Below are positions 22,949 to 32,815 of a stretch of 32,896 bases of DNA, one piece after another (position 1 is the first letter of the stretch; every line of letters begins with the position of its first letter). This DNA is from an uncultured Bdellovibrionales bacterium (GTDB taxonomy: Bacteria; Bdellovibrionota; Bdellovibrionia; Bdellovibrionales; Bdellovibrionaceae). The notes beneath the pieces are model-generated. The model searched no databases. It was not told the origin of the DNA and was given only the letters and a program-made list of their open reading frames with translations. The DNA is taken from NCBI GenBank assembly GCA_903926205.1, contig CAIYID010000080.1, forward strand, positions 1 to 32,896. Direction: 5' to 3'. The translations under genes and the position numbers were made by a program.

Positions 22949-25240
22949 ATGTCAAATTTAGAACAAGAAGCGCTGGATTTTCACTCGAAGGGAAAGCCCG
23001 GAAAAATCGAAGTCATTCCTAGCAAGCCCACCAATACTGAAAAGGCACTGAGTCTAGCCTACACGCCAGGAGTTGCGGTTCCTTGCATGGCCATCGCCAA
23101 AGATCCAGGAAAAGTTTATGATTACACCGCGAAGGGAAACTTAGTCGCCGTCATATCTAATGGAACGGCCGTGCTCGGCCTGGGTAACATTGGCGCCTTA
23201 GCGTCTAAACCCGTGATGGAGGGAAAGGGAATTCTCTTTAAACAATTTGCCGGAATCGATGTTTTCGATATCGAACTCAACACGACTGATGTCGAAGGCA
23301 CCGTCGCGGCGGTTAAAGCTCTTGAACCTACTTTCGGAGGGATCAACCTCGAAGATATTAAAGCGCCTGAGTGTTTTGAAATTGAAGAACGTTTGAAAAA
23401 AGAAATGAAGATTCCGGTTTTTCATGATGATCAACATGGAACGGCCATTGTTTCTGGCGCCGCTCTTTTAAATGCCTGCCACTTAACTGGAAGAAAATTG
23501 CAAGACACCCGCATCGTGATGAATGGAGCAGGTGCCGCCTCGGTGGCTTGCGCGAAAATTTTCGTTTCTCTTGGTGCACGCAAAGAAAATATCATTATGT
23601 GTGATACCACGGGTGTCATTTACAAAGGCCGCAAAGAGGGCATGAATAAATACAAAGAACTTTTTGCTTGTGAAACAGAAGCACGCACGCTGGCTCAAGC
23701 CCTCGTGGGAGCCGATGTTTTCGTTGGTCTTTCCGCAGCCAACTCTTTGACGGCAGAGATGATTCAACCCATGGCAAAGAGTCCCATCATTTTTGCCATG
23801 GCAAACCCAGATCCAGAAATCGATCCTATTATTGCTAAACATGCTCGCCCGGATTGCCTCATGGCCACTGGTCGCTCTGATTATCCCAATCAAGTGAACA
23901 ACGTTCTTGGCTTTCCTTCGATTTTCCGCGGAGCTTTGGATACACGATCGACTCAAATCAATGAAGCGATGAAGCTTGCTGCCGTGGATGCCCTCGCACG
24001 TCTTGCTCGCGAAGATGTCCCTGATCATGTTTCTGCAAGCTACGGTGGTAAATCCTTTAAATACGGGCCGGAATATTTGATTCCAAAACCTTTCGATCCT
24101 CGCGTCCTTTTATGGGTCGCACCCGCGGTGGCTCAAGCCGCCATGGATAGTGGAGTGGCGCAAAAACGCATCGATGATTTCGATGTTTATCGCGACACTT
24201 TGGAAAGTTTCCAAGGACCTTCAAAAGTTTTCATTCGCTCGGCGATTCACAAAGTTCACGCCAATATTGCGACAAACAATGGCGTTTTACCAAAAATCGT
24301 TTTCCCAGAAGGCTCTAGCTCGAAAATTTTAAAAGCAGTTTCAATTTTAGTGGACGAGCAAATTTGCGAGCCCATTCTTTTGGGTTATCCCGACCAATTG
24401 GAAGAGAAAATTCGCCATCTTGAAATTAAAAACTTGGATCGAATCAAAAAAATCCAACCTTCAAGACATCCTAGTTTCCGTGTTTATGCTCAAGAGCTGC
24501 ACAAGCGACGCGCTCGCAAAGGTGTTTTTGCTGGTGAAGCCGATCGCTTGATGCGCGATCCAAACTATTTTGCCGCGATGATGGTGGATATGGGCGACGC
24601 TGACGGAATGGTCACGGGCTCAACCATTAATTTCGCCGATGCGGTTCGTCCGATTCTGCAAACCATTGGCACGGCTCGCGAAGGTCTCGCGGCAGGTTTA
24701 AATTTTATTTTGCTTGAAGATCGATTTATTTTGCTTGCGGATACGACGGTGAATTTTGATCCTTCGGCAGAGCAATTAGCAACGATCGCTCTTCAATGCG
24801 CTCGCGTTGCAGAGTATTTCGAAGTGGAACCGAAAATTGCCATGCTGAGCTACTCAAACTTCACAGGCTCTTCAGGCTCCCCGGCTAAAATGCGCAAAGC
24901 CGTCGAGCTGGTCAAAGCGAAACGCCCAGATCTTACCGTTGATGGAGAAATGCAAGCCGACACGGCCGTTAGCTCGGAAATTCAAAATCGAATTTTTCCT
25001 TTCTGTGACCTTAAGGGTGGCGCTAATATTTTGATTTTCCCTAATTTGGAAAGTTCAAATATTGCCTATAAGCTTTTGCAACAGTTAGGAAAAGGAGAAG
25101 TTATAGGTCCTTTCCTTATGGGGATCAAAAACTCTGCCAACGTTCTGCAAAGAACCACCACAATTGATGCTATTGTCAGCTCCGTGGTTTTAACAACCCT
25201 GGAATCTCAATATCTGAAAGAGCGTCGAAAACGTCGTTAA
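22949..25240 (+). CDS. maeB: malic enzyme with phosphotransacetylase-like C-terminal domain
   Basis: The enzyme decarboxylates malate to pyruvate, normally with NADP in this MaeB class. The ATG at 22949 (763 residues) is preceded by GGAAGGAAG; an upstream TTG at 22889 adds only a non-conserved tail. The N-terminal domain opens with [15 protein letters not shown] and [12 protein letters not shown]. The core has [20 protein letters not shown] (metal and catalytic region) and the Rossmann motif [15 protein letters not shown]. From about residue 430 the PTA-like domain begins ([17 protein letters not shown]), with [15 protein letters not shown] and [12 protein letters not shown] later. That domain is usually regulatory (acetyl-CoA binding) and not an active phosphotransacetylase. 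It diverges from fadIJ. Feeding pyruvate and NADPH from C4 acids while acetyl-CoA is made fits the neighbourhood. Confidence 0.92.
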   Translation: MSNLEQEALDFHSKGKPGKIEVIPSKPTNTEKALSLAYTPGVAVPCMAIAKDPGKVYDYTAKGNLVAVISNGTAVLGLGNIGALASKPVMEGKGILFKQFAGIDVFDIELNTTDVEGTVAAVKALEPTFGGINLEDIKAPECFEIEERLKKEMKIPVFHDDQHGTAIVSGAALLNACHLTGRKLQDTRIVMNGAGAASVACAKIFVSLGARKENIIMCDTTGVIYKGRKEGMNKYKELFACETEARTLAQALVGADVFVGLSAANSLTAEMIQPMAKSPIIFAMANPDPEIDPIIAKHARPDCLMATGRSDYPNQVNNVLGFPSIFRGALDTRSTQINEAMKLAAVDALARLAREDVPDHVSASYGGKSFKYGPEYLIPKPFDPRVLLWVAPAVAQAAMDSGVAQKRIDDFDVYRDTLESFQGPSKVFIRSAIHKVHANIATNNGVLPKIVFPEGSSSKILKAVSILVDEQICEPILLGYPDQLEEKIRHLEIKNLDRIKKIQPSRHPSFRVYAQELHKRRARKGVFAGEADRLMRDPNYFAAMMVDMGDADGMVTGSTINFADAVRPILQTIGTAREGLAAGLNFILLEDRFILLADTTVNFDPSAEQLATIALQCARVAEYFEVEPKIAMLSYSNFTGSSGSPAKMRKAVELVKAKRPDLTVDGEMQADTAVSSEIQNRIFPFCDLKGGANILIFPNLESSNIAYKLLQQLGKGEVIGPFLMGIKNSANVLQRTTTIDAIVSSVVLTTLESQYLKERRKRR

Positions 25241-25243
25241 TAA

Positions 25244-25306
25244 AGTGAGACATTTAAAATGGCCGCTGAAAAATGTTTTTTAGCGGCTAATTTTGGCTCA
25301 CTTTTT
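25244..25306 (+). terminator. long hairpin terminator after the malic enzyme gene
   Basis: A nested hairpin begins 4 bp after the stop. Its outer arms are AAGTGAG/CTCACTT, its middle arms AAAAT/ATTTT, and its apical stem is GCCGCTGAAAAA/TTTTTTAGCGGC (25262-25287, one G-T pair). The outer arm runs straight into a T-tract. It should end the malic enzyme transcript before hflX. Confidence 0.75.
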
Positions 25307-25309
25307 TCT

Positions 25310-25337
25310 TTGTAAAAATAAATGCTCCTGCTATCCT
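25310..25337 (+). promoter_or_regulatory. possible promoter of hflX
   Basis: TTGTAA (25310-25315) and TATCCT (25332-25337) are separated by 16 bp, just after the terminator and 40 bp before the hflX start. Both boxes match the consensus only at four positions or so. Confidence 0.35.
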
Positions 25338-25377
25338 ATTAAAGAGCGTCAACCTTAGCAGGAGGCTAATCAGTCCT

Positions 25378-26640
25378 TTGAATAAAGCACAAATTAGACC
25401 CAATGACCGTGCCATTATTATGGGAGTAGGACTCAAGTCCGAAGCCACTTCTGAAATCAAAGAAAATTTATTGGAGCTTGAAGACCTCGTTCGCTCAGCA
25501 GGTGGCGACATCGTCGGTTCCCTCATTCAAGCACTTCCACAGTGGAATCCGGCCTCACTCATTGGCTCCGGAAAAGTGGAAGAGGTCAAAGAGATGGTTC
25601 AAAGTGCGCAAGCCAACCTCTTAGTGATGGACCATCATCTTTCAGGCGTACAAACACGTAATCTTGAACAAGCCATCGGATGTAAAGTTCTGGATCGTAA
25701 CCAACTCATTCTAGATATTTTCGCTCAGCGCGCCCACACCTTTGAAGGAAAACTTCAAGTGGAATTAGCGCAGATGCTCGATCAATTGCCTCGCATGGTG
25801 GGCGCTTGGATGGAATCCCTTTCTCGTCTAGGTGGTGGAATCGGCACTCGCGGCCCAGGGGAAACCGCGCTAGAGAATGATCGCCGGCGAATCAGAGAAC
25901 GTGCCCACAAAATCAAAAAACAATTAGAGGTCGTCAGCAAAAATCGCGCTCAACATCGGCAGTCGAGAAGACGCCATGAAATTCCAAGCTTTGCTTTGGT
26001 GGGCTACACCAATAGCGGAAAAAGTTCGATTCTCAATCGCCTGACGGGCTCTCAAGTTTTATCAAAAAATCAGGTTTTTGCGACACTTGATCCCACGACA
26101 AGAAAAGTATTTCTAGCGGATGGACCACCAGCGGTTGTGACCGATACCGTGGGTTTTATTCGAAAACTGCCTCCGCAATTAATTGAAGCCTTCAAAGCCA
26201 CGCTTGAAGAAAGTACTGAGGCGGACGTGCTCTTGCATGTGATCGATCTTTCTTCGCCGAATATGCAAAGACAAATTGAAGTGGTGGATCAATTGATCGA
26301 GGAATTTGGTTGGCAAAACAAACCGATCATTCACGTCTTTAATAAAATGGATGTGGCTCCGATGGAGGCCCAATTTCGGGTGAACAAATTTCCTCGCGCC
26401 TTTATCTCTGCCGTCACTGGCCAGGGAATTGAACAACTAAAGAAAATGATGGCGGATGCTATTGCAGGCTTGCAAGCCGACGTTGATTTATATTTCTCAA
26501 AAACAGAAGAGCACAAAATCTTTGATCTTTCCCGCGAAGGACGCATCGTGAAAAAAGAATCGGCCACTGAAGGCACTTTCTGCAAAGTTCAACTCACACC
26601 CGCTCAGCTCACGAAATGGAAAGACTTTCTTGTTAAGTAA
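25378..26640 (+). CDS. hflX: ribosome-associated GTPase HflX
   Basis: HflX binds stalled or stressed 50S/70S ribosomes and splits or rescues them using GTP. The 420 residues have the normal length. The N-terminal domain contains NPASLIGSGKVEEV and VLDRNQLILDIFAQRAHTFEG. The glycine-rich HflX segment LGGGIGTRGPGE (151-162) is followed by a basic coiled linker. The G domain has G1 GYTNSGKSS (209-217), G3 DTVGFIRKLP (256-265) and G4 NKMD (322-325). The start is a TTG at 25378. The preceding AGGAGG (25360-25365) is strong but 12 bases away, and no in-frame ATG lies nearby upstream, so the TTG is the best choice. It is convergent with the giant metalloprotease gene. Confidence 0.93.
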   Translation: MNKAQIRPNDRAIIMGVGLKSEATSEIKENLLELEDLVRSAGGDIVGSLIQALPQWNPASLIGSGKVEEVKEMVQSAQANLLVMDHHLSGVQTRNLEQAIGCKVLDRNQLILDIFAQRAHTFEGKLQVELAQMLDQLPRMVGAWMESLSRLGGGIGTRGPGETALENDRRRIRERAHKIKKQLEVVSKNRAQHRQSRRRHEIPSFALVGYTNSGKSSILNRLTGSQVLSKNQVFATLDPTTRKVFLADGPPAVVTDTVGFIRKLPPQLIEAFKATLEESTEADVLLHVIDLSSPNMQRQIEVVDQLIEEFGWQNKPIIHVFNKMDVAPMEAQFRVNKFPRAFISAVTGQGIEQLKKMMADAIAGLQADVDLYFSKTEEHKIFDLSREGRIVKKESATEGTFCKVQLTPAQLTKWKDFLVK

Positions 26641-26662
26641 GCCGTCAGTTTTACCTGACGGC
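26641..26662. terminator. hairpin between convergent genes, likely terminator
   Basis: GCCGTCAG-TTTTAC-CTGACGGC is a perfect GC-rich 8-bp stem. It begins directly after the hflX stop and lies 6 bp from the stop of the convergent gene. On the plus strand AGTTTGCTATTT follows, a poor U-tract; it may serve both directions. Confidence 0.6.
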
Positions 26663-26668
26663 AGTTTG

Positions 26669-29600
26669 CTATTTCAGCTCAGGGTGCACCATCAATAAAA
26701 TTTGATTCATTTTTTGAAGGTTATTAACCATCATTCCATGCATCCCAGACAAGGTCGTGTCAGGTAATAATGTCGTCGCAATTTTCTTTTGATCATCGGT
26801 GAGCGTGCTTTGCATCGCTTTAAACCCTACAAAAAACAGAGGCTCGCTCTTGGCGACAAAAGCATTGGTGTTAATCATTGATTCAACATCCTTAGGATCT
26901 AACTCCACCTTTGATTTTGCCAGATTTTTGGAGATCGCCCCAATGTCTTCCTTCAGGCCATCAAGCAAGCCGAATTCTTGAGCAATCATTTCCTCAAAGT
27001 TTCCTCCGTCCTTAATTTCAGCAGCGGACAAGAGTTGATTGGACTTATTCAATTCTTGTAACTTAGCCACTAGTGCTGCCACAGCGATTTTTCGTTCATC
27101 TGTTTTTACTGTTAAGACCTTCGCGTAAAGATCTTGCAATTCCTTCTGATTCTCGATGATCAATCGTGTTCGACTTGTGGCCTCGATCACTCCCTTGGAA
27201 TGATAGGCGTTATCAAAAGACCAAAATTTCAATGAGGAGGAACTATTTAATTTATCATCTAGCTTCGCTACAACCACTCGACCATCGTTGATTGCTTGCG
27301 TGGTACTACCAACTCGGAAAAGTGAAGCGAAATTATCTTTATCCTGTAGAGCATCGGCATCCAAATAGACGGTGCTGGCCAAGATGGAGTAAAAGCGCAA
27401 AATATCTGTGGTCTCAGGTTGATAACGAGGTGGCAACCACATAGGACCATTGCCACTCATTATCAAGGTCTGTGGAGTCTCTGAAATCGTTTGATAGAGC
27501 GCCGTCAACAAAAGGGACCCCTCACCCGTCAAACCAATAACCTTTTCAAAGTCAGCGTAAGAAATTTTTAAGCCAATGCTGTCATACCGAGGATTATCAA
27601 CCCCTCGTTGAGTCAACATCATTATTGACAATGCTTTATCGTATTCATTACCACGCGTCTGAATGAGATTCGTTTGTTCTGGAGTCGCTCCAGGTAAATA
27701 CTGATCTTTGACGGCTTTTTTCTCAACAACCAAAGCGTTGTAAATTTTCTTTCCCGTTGGGTCTCCTTTATCATTGGTCTGCTCTTGTTTATAGGAAACG
27801 ATTGAGTAACGGCCGCCATCCCAAACTGGTTTATCTGTCGTCGGGGACGTATAAATCTCTGTAAATGTTTTTAATCCAAGCACTGCGGCTGGCACATAAC
27901 TTCGAATCGTTGGCATATCACTGCCAGACACTAATAAATAAAAAGTTTCATCTAAAAAGGCTCGGACGCGGAAGAATTCATAAGTCATTCGTCCAAGGTA
28001 AGAACCAGAATTTGGCATATTGATTCTATCATTCATTGCATTGGCCGTTGGATACATATTTTTGTATTCGTTGACATAAAAGTTTGCAACTTCGTTCGGA
28101 GTTGTTCCCAAGTCCCAACGATTACACATGGGATCGCCACCAACATGAACGTCAGTGCAATAATGATATTTTTTCACCGCAACACTTGCCGCTGATGTTT
28201 GATTTAAGGTCCACCAAGAATTATCGCCGAGTGCAACTTTTTTAATGTCGTCAATATGAATAAGATTATTGCCTCGTAATTCGGCCTTGAATGGCTGCCC
28301 GCCTTTATCAGACAATTTCAATACTGATTTTCCATTTTCTTGAATGATATTGGTTTTATTCGAATCATCTAATTCCACATAACCTGTATACGCCGCTCGT
28401 AAGGCAAAGACATCGTAAGGTCCAGGTCCAAAATAGCCCATGTAGTTGTTAGGGAAATAATCCATCACAGAAGAGTGACGACGAGCCACATTTTCACCAG
28501 AGAACTTCCAGTTGGCCGCATCGACAGATCCTTTGAAGTTATGAGTCAAACCCAAGGAGTGGCCGATCTCATGAGATAAAATGAGTTTGTATTTTTCAGA
28601 AAAAATATCCTCCACACTCATGTTCAACATTTTCGCCACGTCCGAAGATTCAGAGCTGGTCGCCGCTGAGGTCAGCAAACAATTAGGACCATGACTAAAG
28701 CTTTTGGTAAACTCCACCATCAACTTGAGACGATTCACCTGAAGACTCAATAATTTTCGCTGATCCGGACTCAGCCGATTTCCATAAGCATTGAGCACTT
28801 CAGTGGCTGACAAGGCCTGCAAAGCCAAAGGATCGGAAGTGATATGCTGATCAATGGCCCCTTTAAATATTTTTTGCAAATAGTCGACTGAGTTGATCCC
28901 CAGTTTATTAGTCGCAATTAAGTTTTGCCCAGAAGTGGCTTTAAGTTCATTCAAAAACTTTTGTGTCAAAGGAGAATTAATCCCTTTCATCGCCAAATTG
29001 AGATTCATCGGAGTATAAAGTTGGTAAGCTCCGTGACTCACTCGTTTCCAATTCTTAAATGCATTCAAATCAAAACGGGCCATGTTGACACCCATATTTG
29101 CATTTGGCTTCGCATTGCTCGTTGGAGCGGGCTGCTCACTCGATATTGGAGTGGCATTACTGGCAGGTGCCGCACCATCGGCACCATCGGCACCATCGGC
29201 ACCTTCTGACTCTGCCTCTTTCACTTCAGTTCCAAGCTCGGGATGCGCTGACGCATAGTCATTGACCACTTTATTTTTTAGCTTTGCATATTCTGTTTGA
29301 ATTTTGGCAATTTCAATTTCTTGTCCAATCATACTCAAGACACCGCCGCTGTACATGAGAACGTTATTAGCGATACTCATACCAGAACGTGGATTTGGTG
29401 CCGCTTGTGATAAGCCCAAAGTTCCAGAATCTAAACGTTTATCAAAATTCCAAATATAATTTCGATCCAAATCACCCAAGTGACCCGGCGAAATATCTTC
29501 TCCATCAATTTTCAAATCAATATAGTCTTGATTCGAGTCCAAGTTCGTTGAAGCAAAAGCCTTATGTAACGAAGTATTCCAATCAGCGATCACTTGTCTT

Positions 29601-31528
29601 GTTGCCTCAACAAAAGCTTTACGAATCTTTGGATCTTCTGGAAGGCCCCCAAGAACATAGGTCAATTTTTTTCCATTTTTAAAATCCTGCAAAACTGGGT
29701 AAGCCGATTCGGTCCCAGTGTGTCCTGTGTTGCCGAATTTGTCCGGATTGATAGTACCCATGGTAAAAGCGCCAAAACCCAATAAATTCTGCGCTCGGAA
29801 AGGCAGATTTAAACTTCCAGGTTGGTCCAAAGAGTGATCATTAGATTTAAAAGAAATCCGTTCTTTAATATTGAAGGCCGATTGAGAATTCGCTCCATAC
29901 CAATAATCATTGAGCTGATAAAAGCTGGAACATTCTGATCTAAAATTATAGGTTCCATCAATCGAAAAATTGAGCACTCCCTGATCTAGACGCATATCCA
30001 TGTCTGCAACTGTTTGACTGCCGATGGAGTCAAAACAAGCACCGTTCTGCATCCAAGAAAGTGGCGAATTAGTGAATCGAATATCATTTTGAGTCCAATC
30101 AATTGACACAATATCCGCTTTGTCCAGCGTGGTCTCTTGTGGATTGTTCAAGACAAATCCTTGTTTATCTTTAGTGATAAAATATTTTGCAGGAAAAGAC
30201 ATTACACTTTCTAAGTCGATCGGTTTTGCATTTTTATCGCCGTTAACAGACAGCACTCGTTGAATGACGAGATGGCTCGGAGTCAACACGAAGCGAACGA
30301 TGTCCATATTTCCACTCTCACCAGGGCCAAATGGTGCGATTGTTGCCGCAGCATCTTCTAGCGTACGACGAAGAAAAAATTCTTTATCTTTAATGTCAGC
30401 AATCTTGATGGTATTGATCGGGTTTTGACTGGGTGTCGAAGTGCCTGGCACTTGTTTAGATGTGATTCTAAGAATTCCAGTTCCTGCCTGCAAGGGAGCT
30501 TCGATATAATTAATTTCGCTCGTTGACACGCCATTGTTCGTTTTAGCACGTGGCTGAACAAATTTTGCACTTAAACTATTGATCTGCTGAAGAACACAAT
30601 CATTTTTATTTGTGAGGGACAATTGCTTAAGCAAATCTGCAGAACAATAAAGAACGTCTTCTTGCTCTTTACTCGAATCCAACTCTGCCAATAAATTCTT
30701 GTCTTGAATGTCCGATCTTTTCACAATTTGGTAAAGCAACACTCGAGTTTCTACACTGGACAAGGGTGTCGACTTAGAGATTCGTACAAATAAATTGGAC
30801 TGATCTTGACTAGCGCTCAAACCTAAATTTGTTTGAAATAGTAAATTCACCGCCGCTACTGTCATCAAACGATTATCGACTTGATCCGCATAAAATAATT
30901 CTCTGTGGTCCTCAACTGAATCCGGAGAAACTTCAACCGGAGTTACCCCAGTATCTAAATCCAGTTGCAAGTGAGTCGCTAAATCAAGACTGGTTTTGAA
31001 TAAACTCAAATTACTGGTTTCTTCACCTACATCATTTTTATCTCTTTTTAAAACACCCGCAGCCAAAATTTTTATTTTTATTTTAGGTACTAAAATATTA
31101 TTTTGTTCTTGCACTGAAATCTGTTGATCAAAAAGATTCAATTGATTTTTCGAATTAGCCACGCGATAGATGGTCACAAATCCAGTGTCATTTTTCATTT
31201 CTACTCGAAAAATAATAGGGAAAGATTCTCCGGAATTTCCTACGACTGAAACTTTTCCCAAGGAACTCGTCAATTTATCAGGCGCCTTCAGTGATTGCAC
31301 CGCCGCTTTATTCTTTTGAGTTTGAACCACTGCTTTATCGGAATTATCCATCGGAGCAATGGTATTTCCCAGACTCATACTAAAGCCACTGCCTTGCAGA
31401 TCAGAAATAGCAATCACTTGTGCGGCAACCTTATCATCTTTGATAGTCGCAGTTCGACTTTTCGTACACGCAGTGATCATCGTGATCGCCAAGCTCAGTG
31501 CGCAGAGGTCTCGTAATTGCTTTTTCAT
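26669..31528 (-). CDS. giant metzincin-type zinc metalloprotease lipoprotein
   Basis: The 1619-residue protein starts with a lipoprotein signal and lipobox ITAC (C21), so it should be tethered to the cell envelope. The ribosome site AAAGGAG is well placed. Residues 30-650 are beta-rich and unrecognised. A flexible linker with GADGADGADGAAP separates helical stretches (around 750-830). The catalytic site is HEIGHSLGLTH (H986, E987, H990, H996) followed by NFKGS and a Met-turn SSVMDYF (M1022). This is the HExxHxxGxxH metzincin pattern, in the form seen in DUF5117/DUF4953-type zinc-dependent proteases. It is about twice the length I would expect for those. The last 400 residues are helical. It follows the outer-membrane protein gene by 26 bp on the same transcript. 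Substrate unknown; surface or periplasmic protein degradation is inferred. Confidence 0.88.
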   Translation of the reverse strand: MKKQLRDLCALSLAITMITACTKSRTATIKDDKVAAQVIAISDLQGSGFSMSLGNTIAPMDNSDKAVVQTQKNKAAVQSLKAPDKLTSSLGKVSVVGNSGESFPIIFRVEMKNDTGFVTIYRVANSKNQLNLFDQQISVQEQNNILVPKIKIKILAAGVLKRDKNDVGEETSNLSLFKTSLDLATHLQLDLDTGVTPVEVSPDSVEDHRELFYADQVDNRLMTVAAVNLLFQTNLGLSASQDQSNLFVRISKSTPLSSVETRVLLYQIVKRSDIQDKNLLAELDSSKEQEDVLYCSADLLKQLSLTNKNDCVLQQINSLSAKFVQPRAKTNNGVSTSEINYIEAPLQAGTGILRITSKQVPGTSTPSQNPINTIKIADIKDKEFFLRRTLEDAAATIAPFGPGESGNMDIVRFVLTPSHLVIQRVLSVNGDKNAKPIDLESVMSFPAKYFITKDKQGFVLNNPQETTLDKADIVSIDWTQNDIRFTNSPLSWMQNGACFDSIGSQTVADMDMRLDQGVLNFSIDGTYNFRSECSSFYQLNDYWYGANSQSAFNIKERISFKSNDHSLDQPGSLNLPFRAQNLLGFGAFTMGTINPDKFGNTGHTGTESAYPVLQDFKNGKKLTYVLGGLPEDPKIRKAFVEATRQVIADWNTSLHKAFASTNLDSNQDYIDLKIDGEDISPGHLGDLDRNYIWNFDKRLDSGTLGLSQAAPNPRSGMSIANNVLMYSGGVLSMIGQEIEIAKIQTEYAKLKNKVVNDYASAHPELGTEVKEAESEGADGADGADGAAPASNATPISSEQPAPTSNAKPNANMGVNMARFDLNAFKNWKRVSHGAYQLYTPMNLNLAMKGINSPLTQKFLNELKATSGQNLIATNKLGINSVDYLQKIFKGAIDQHITSDPLALQALSATEVLNAYGNRLSPDQRKLLSLQVNRLKLMVEFTKSFSHGPNCLLTSAATSSESSDVAKMLNMSVEDIFSEKYKLILSHEIGHSLGLTHNFKGSVDAANWKFSGENVARRHSSVMDYFPNNYMGYFGPGPYDVFALRAAYTGYVELDDSNKTNIIQENGKSVLKLSDKGGQPFKAELRGNNLIHIDDIKKVALGDNSWWTLNQTSAASVAVKKYHYCTDVHVGGDPMCNRWDLGTTPNEVANFYVNEYKNMYPTANAMNDRINMPNSGSYLGRMTYEFFRVRAFLDETFYLLVSGSDMPTIRSYVPAAVLGLKTFTEIYTSPTTDKPVWDGGRYSIVSYKQEQTNDKGDPTGKKIYNALVVEKKAVKDQYLPGATPEQTNLIQTRGNEYDKALSIMMLTQRGVDNPRYDSIGLKISYADFEKVIGLTGEGSLLLTALYQTISETPQTLIMSGNGPMWLPPRYQPETTDILRFYSILASTVYLDADALQDKDNFASLFRVGSTTQAINDGRVVVAKLDDKLNSSSSLKFWSFDNAYHSKGVIEATSRTRLIIENQKELQDLYAKVLTVKTDERKIAVAALVAKLQELNKSNQLLSAAEIKDGGNFEEMIAQEFGLLDGLKEDIGAISKNLAKSKVELDPKDVESMINTNAFVAKSEPLFFVGFKAMQSTLTDDQKKIATTLLPDTTLSGMHGMMVNNLQKMNQILLMVHPELK
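29172..29203 (-). repeat. 9-bp in-frame tandem repeat encoding a Gly-Ala-Asp run
   Basis: The unit GCACCATCG (plus strand) is present three and a half times without a mismatch and encodes the Gly-Ala-Asp repeats of the metalloprotease linker. Exact repeats of nine bases can gain or lose units without breaking the frame. Confidence 0.9.
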
Positions 31529-31554
31529 TTATGCTCCTTTAATTCCTTAACAGC

Positions 31555-32400
31555 TTAGTAAGTAACTCCAATTTGAGCGTAGACAATCGAGTTCTGAGCG
31601 TCCGCCAAATTAAAATTAAAATCTTGTCCATTCGCTTTCAACGTCGACACATAAGGCAATCCCCAGCTGTGCCCCAAGGCAAAGGTGATTTGCGGACTGA
31701 ACTTGATGTCTAGTTCTTCATTGTGAGATAAAAAATCGCGATAAGTACCAAAATAAGAAACGGTGTTAAAGTGATAGACCTCAATAATGACTTGTAATCG
31801 ATCATTAAAGCTCCAGCTGAGAGAACTTGATTCCGTGAATATTAAAGAAGTATTCACTTGGCCGACAGAGTTGGTCTCATAGGCATGAAAATTTTTGGTT
31901 CCTTTGACCGCAAAACTCATATCGAGTTTTTTTGTAACAAAATAAGAGTTATTAACACTCGCTTTTATTCCCGCCGAAGTCGAGGCTTGTAAAGAGCTTT
32001 CATAAGTAGATTTGGAGATTGGCAAACCCACTGTCCCGATGAGAGAAACATTCAAGTGATCGCCAAATAACTGATATCCAGACTGGGTTAGACTTATCAA
32101 ACCACGTCCGTAATCGCCCGTTTCCGCAACCGTGTCATAGGAATACTCAAAGAGTCCCGACAAACTCAAAGTTTTACTGAGCTCATAACTAGGATTCGCA
32201 GAATAATCCCAAGAGCCTTTCTCTGTTCCGTCTTGATAATTATATAGACTGAGGGATCGCCCAGCCGTCGCCGCTATGGAAAAAACATTGGTTGGAATTT
32301 GAGCAGAATTATCTGCCGCAAAGACTGACGACGACACCAACGCCGCAGCCAGTATCATTAAGAATAAAAAAAGCCTTTTAAGGCGAATACAAGCTCGCAA
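31555..32400 (-). CDS. putative outer-membrane beta-barrel protein
   Basis: I favour the TTG at 32400. It follows AAAGGTG and gives a good signal peptide (LRACIRLKRLFLFLMILAAA, cleavage near VFA-ADN). An in-frame ATG at 32460 would give a 301-residue product with an unusually long polar N-terminus and no ribosome site. The mature part is a series of alternating strands rich in Ser, Tyr and Thr (LSLSGLFEYSYDT, GLISLTQSGYQLF, HLNVSLIGTVGLP, LSWSFNDRLQVIIEVYHF). It ends IVYAQIGVTY, with a C-terminal aromatic as required for barrel assembly. About 12 strands could fit. No family recognised. It is the first gene before the metalloprotease lipoprotein (26 bp), so the two probably act together at the outer membrane. 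Confidence 0.72.
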   Translation of the reverse strand: MRACIRLKRLFLFLMILAAALVSSSVFAADNSAQIPTNVFSIAATAGRSLSLYNYQDGTEKGSWDYSANPSYELSKTLSLSGLFEYSYDTVAETGDYGRGLISLTQSGYQLFGDHLNVSLIGTVGLPISKSTYESSLQASTSAGIKASVNNSYFVTKKLDMSFAVKGTKNFHAYETNSVGQVNTSLIFTESSSLSWSFNDRLQVIIEVYHFNTVSYFGTYRDFLSHNEELDIKFSPQITFALGHSWGLPYVSTLKANGQDFNFNLADAQNSIVYAQIGVTY

Positions 32401-32460
32401 GATTTCACGACACCTTTCAAAAGTTGCTGGGATTAATTTCCCATCAGCTTCCCCTAACAT

Positions 32461-32755
32461 TGCGAAGGCTATGCCAAAAAAATTGCACCCAAGTCGGCAA
32501 TAGCACCTGCTGCCTGCAATTATTACAGAGCCCCCTGTTTATTTACTAAACACCACTGCCGCTTTTAGGTTTTTGGGGAGGGTTCTCCATTTGCAATGAC
32601 GTATTAACCACTAAAAACTGTTGAGAAGTTCTACAGCTATACACTTTGAATTGTCTGAAAAATATCAGGCGAACTTTATTTTTGAAGCAGGTACCTTACG
32701 CACATCAAGCGACTTGCTGGAAAATTAATTTCATTCAAGTTGTATTGGTATCATC
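32461..32755. other. non-coding stretch between the OMP gene and the right IS copy
   Basis: This 295-bp stretch should hold the promoter of the leftward OMP-metalloprotease unit. I see no clear -35/-10 pair, no stable hairpin with a U-tract and no open frame with a ribosome site. It ends abruptly at the IS border. Confidence 0.4.
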
Positions 32756-32815
32756 AACTGGCCCCCTAACATGGTGATGGCTTAGAGCTTGCTGATATTT
32801 TGGCATATGAAGCCA
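32756..32815 (+). repeat. IS end, right copy of the 60-bp inverted repeat
   Basis: It matches 441-500 in reverse complement without a mismatch. It begins AACTGGCCCCCTAACATGG and includes a GGTGATGG...CTGATAT segment that resembles the IS1 terminal repeat. Flanking bases at 32755 no longer match. Confidence 0.9.

Noticed and set aside
23483-24028. 181-codon open frame opposite the malic enzyme gene
   Set aside because: It lies wholly inside the conserved malic enzyme domain on the other strand, has no ribosome site and is rich in Cys and His as expected for antisense reading.
29160-29215. Collagen-like domain suggested by the Gly-Ala-Asp repeats
   Set aside because: Only three to four units are present, with no Gly-X-Y run of useful length; a flexible linker is sufficient.
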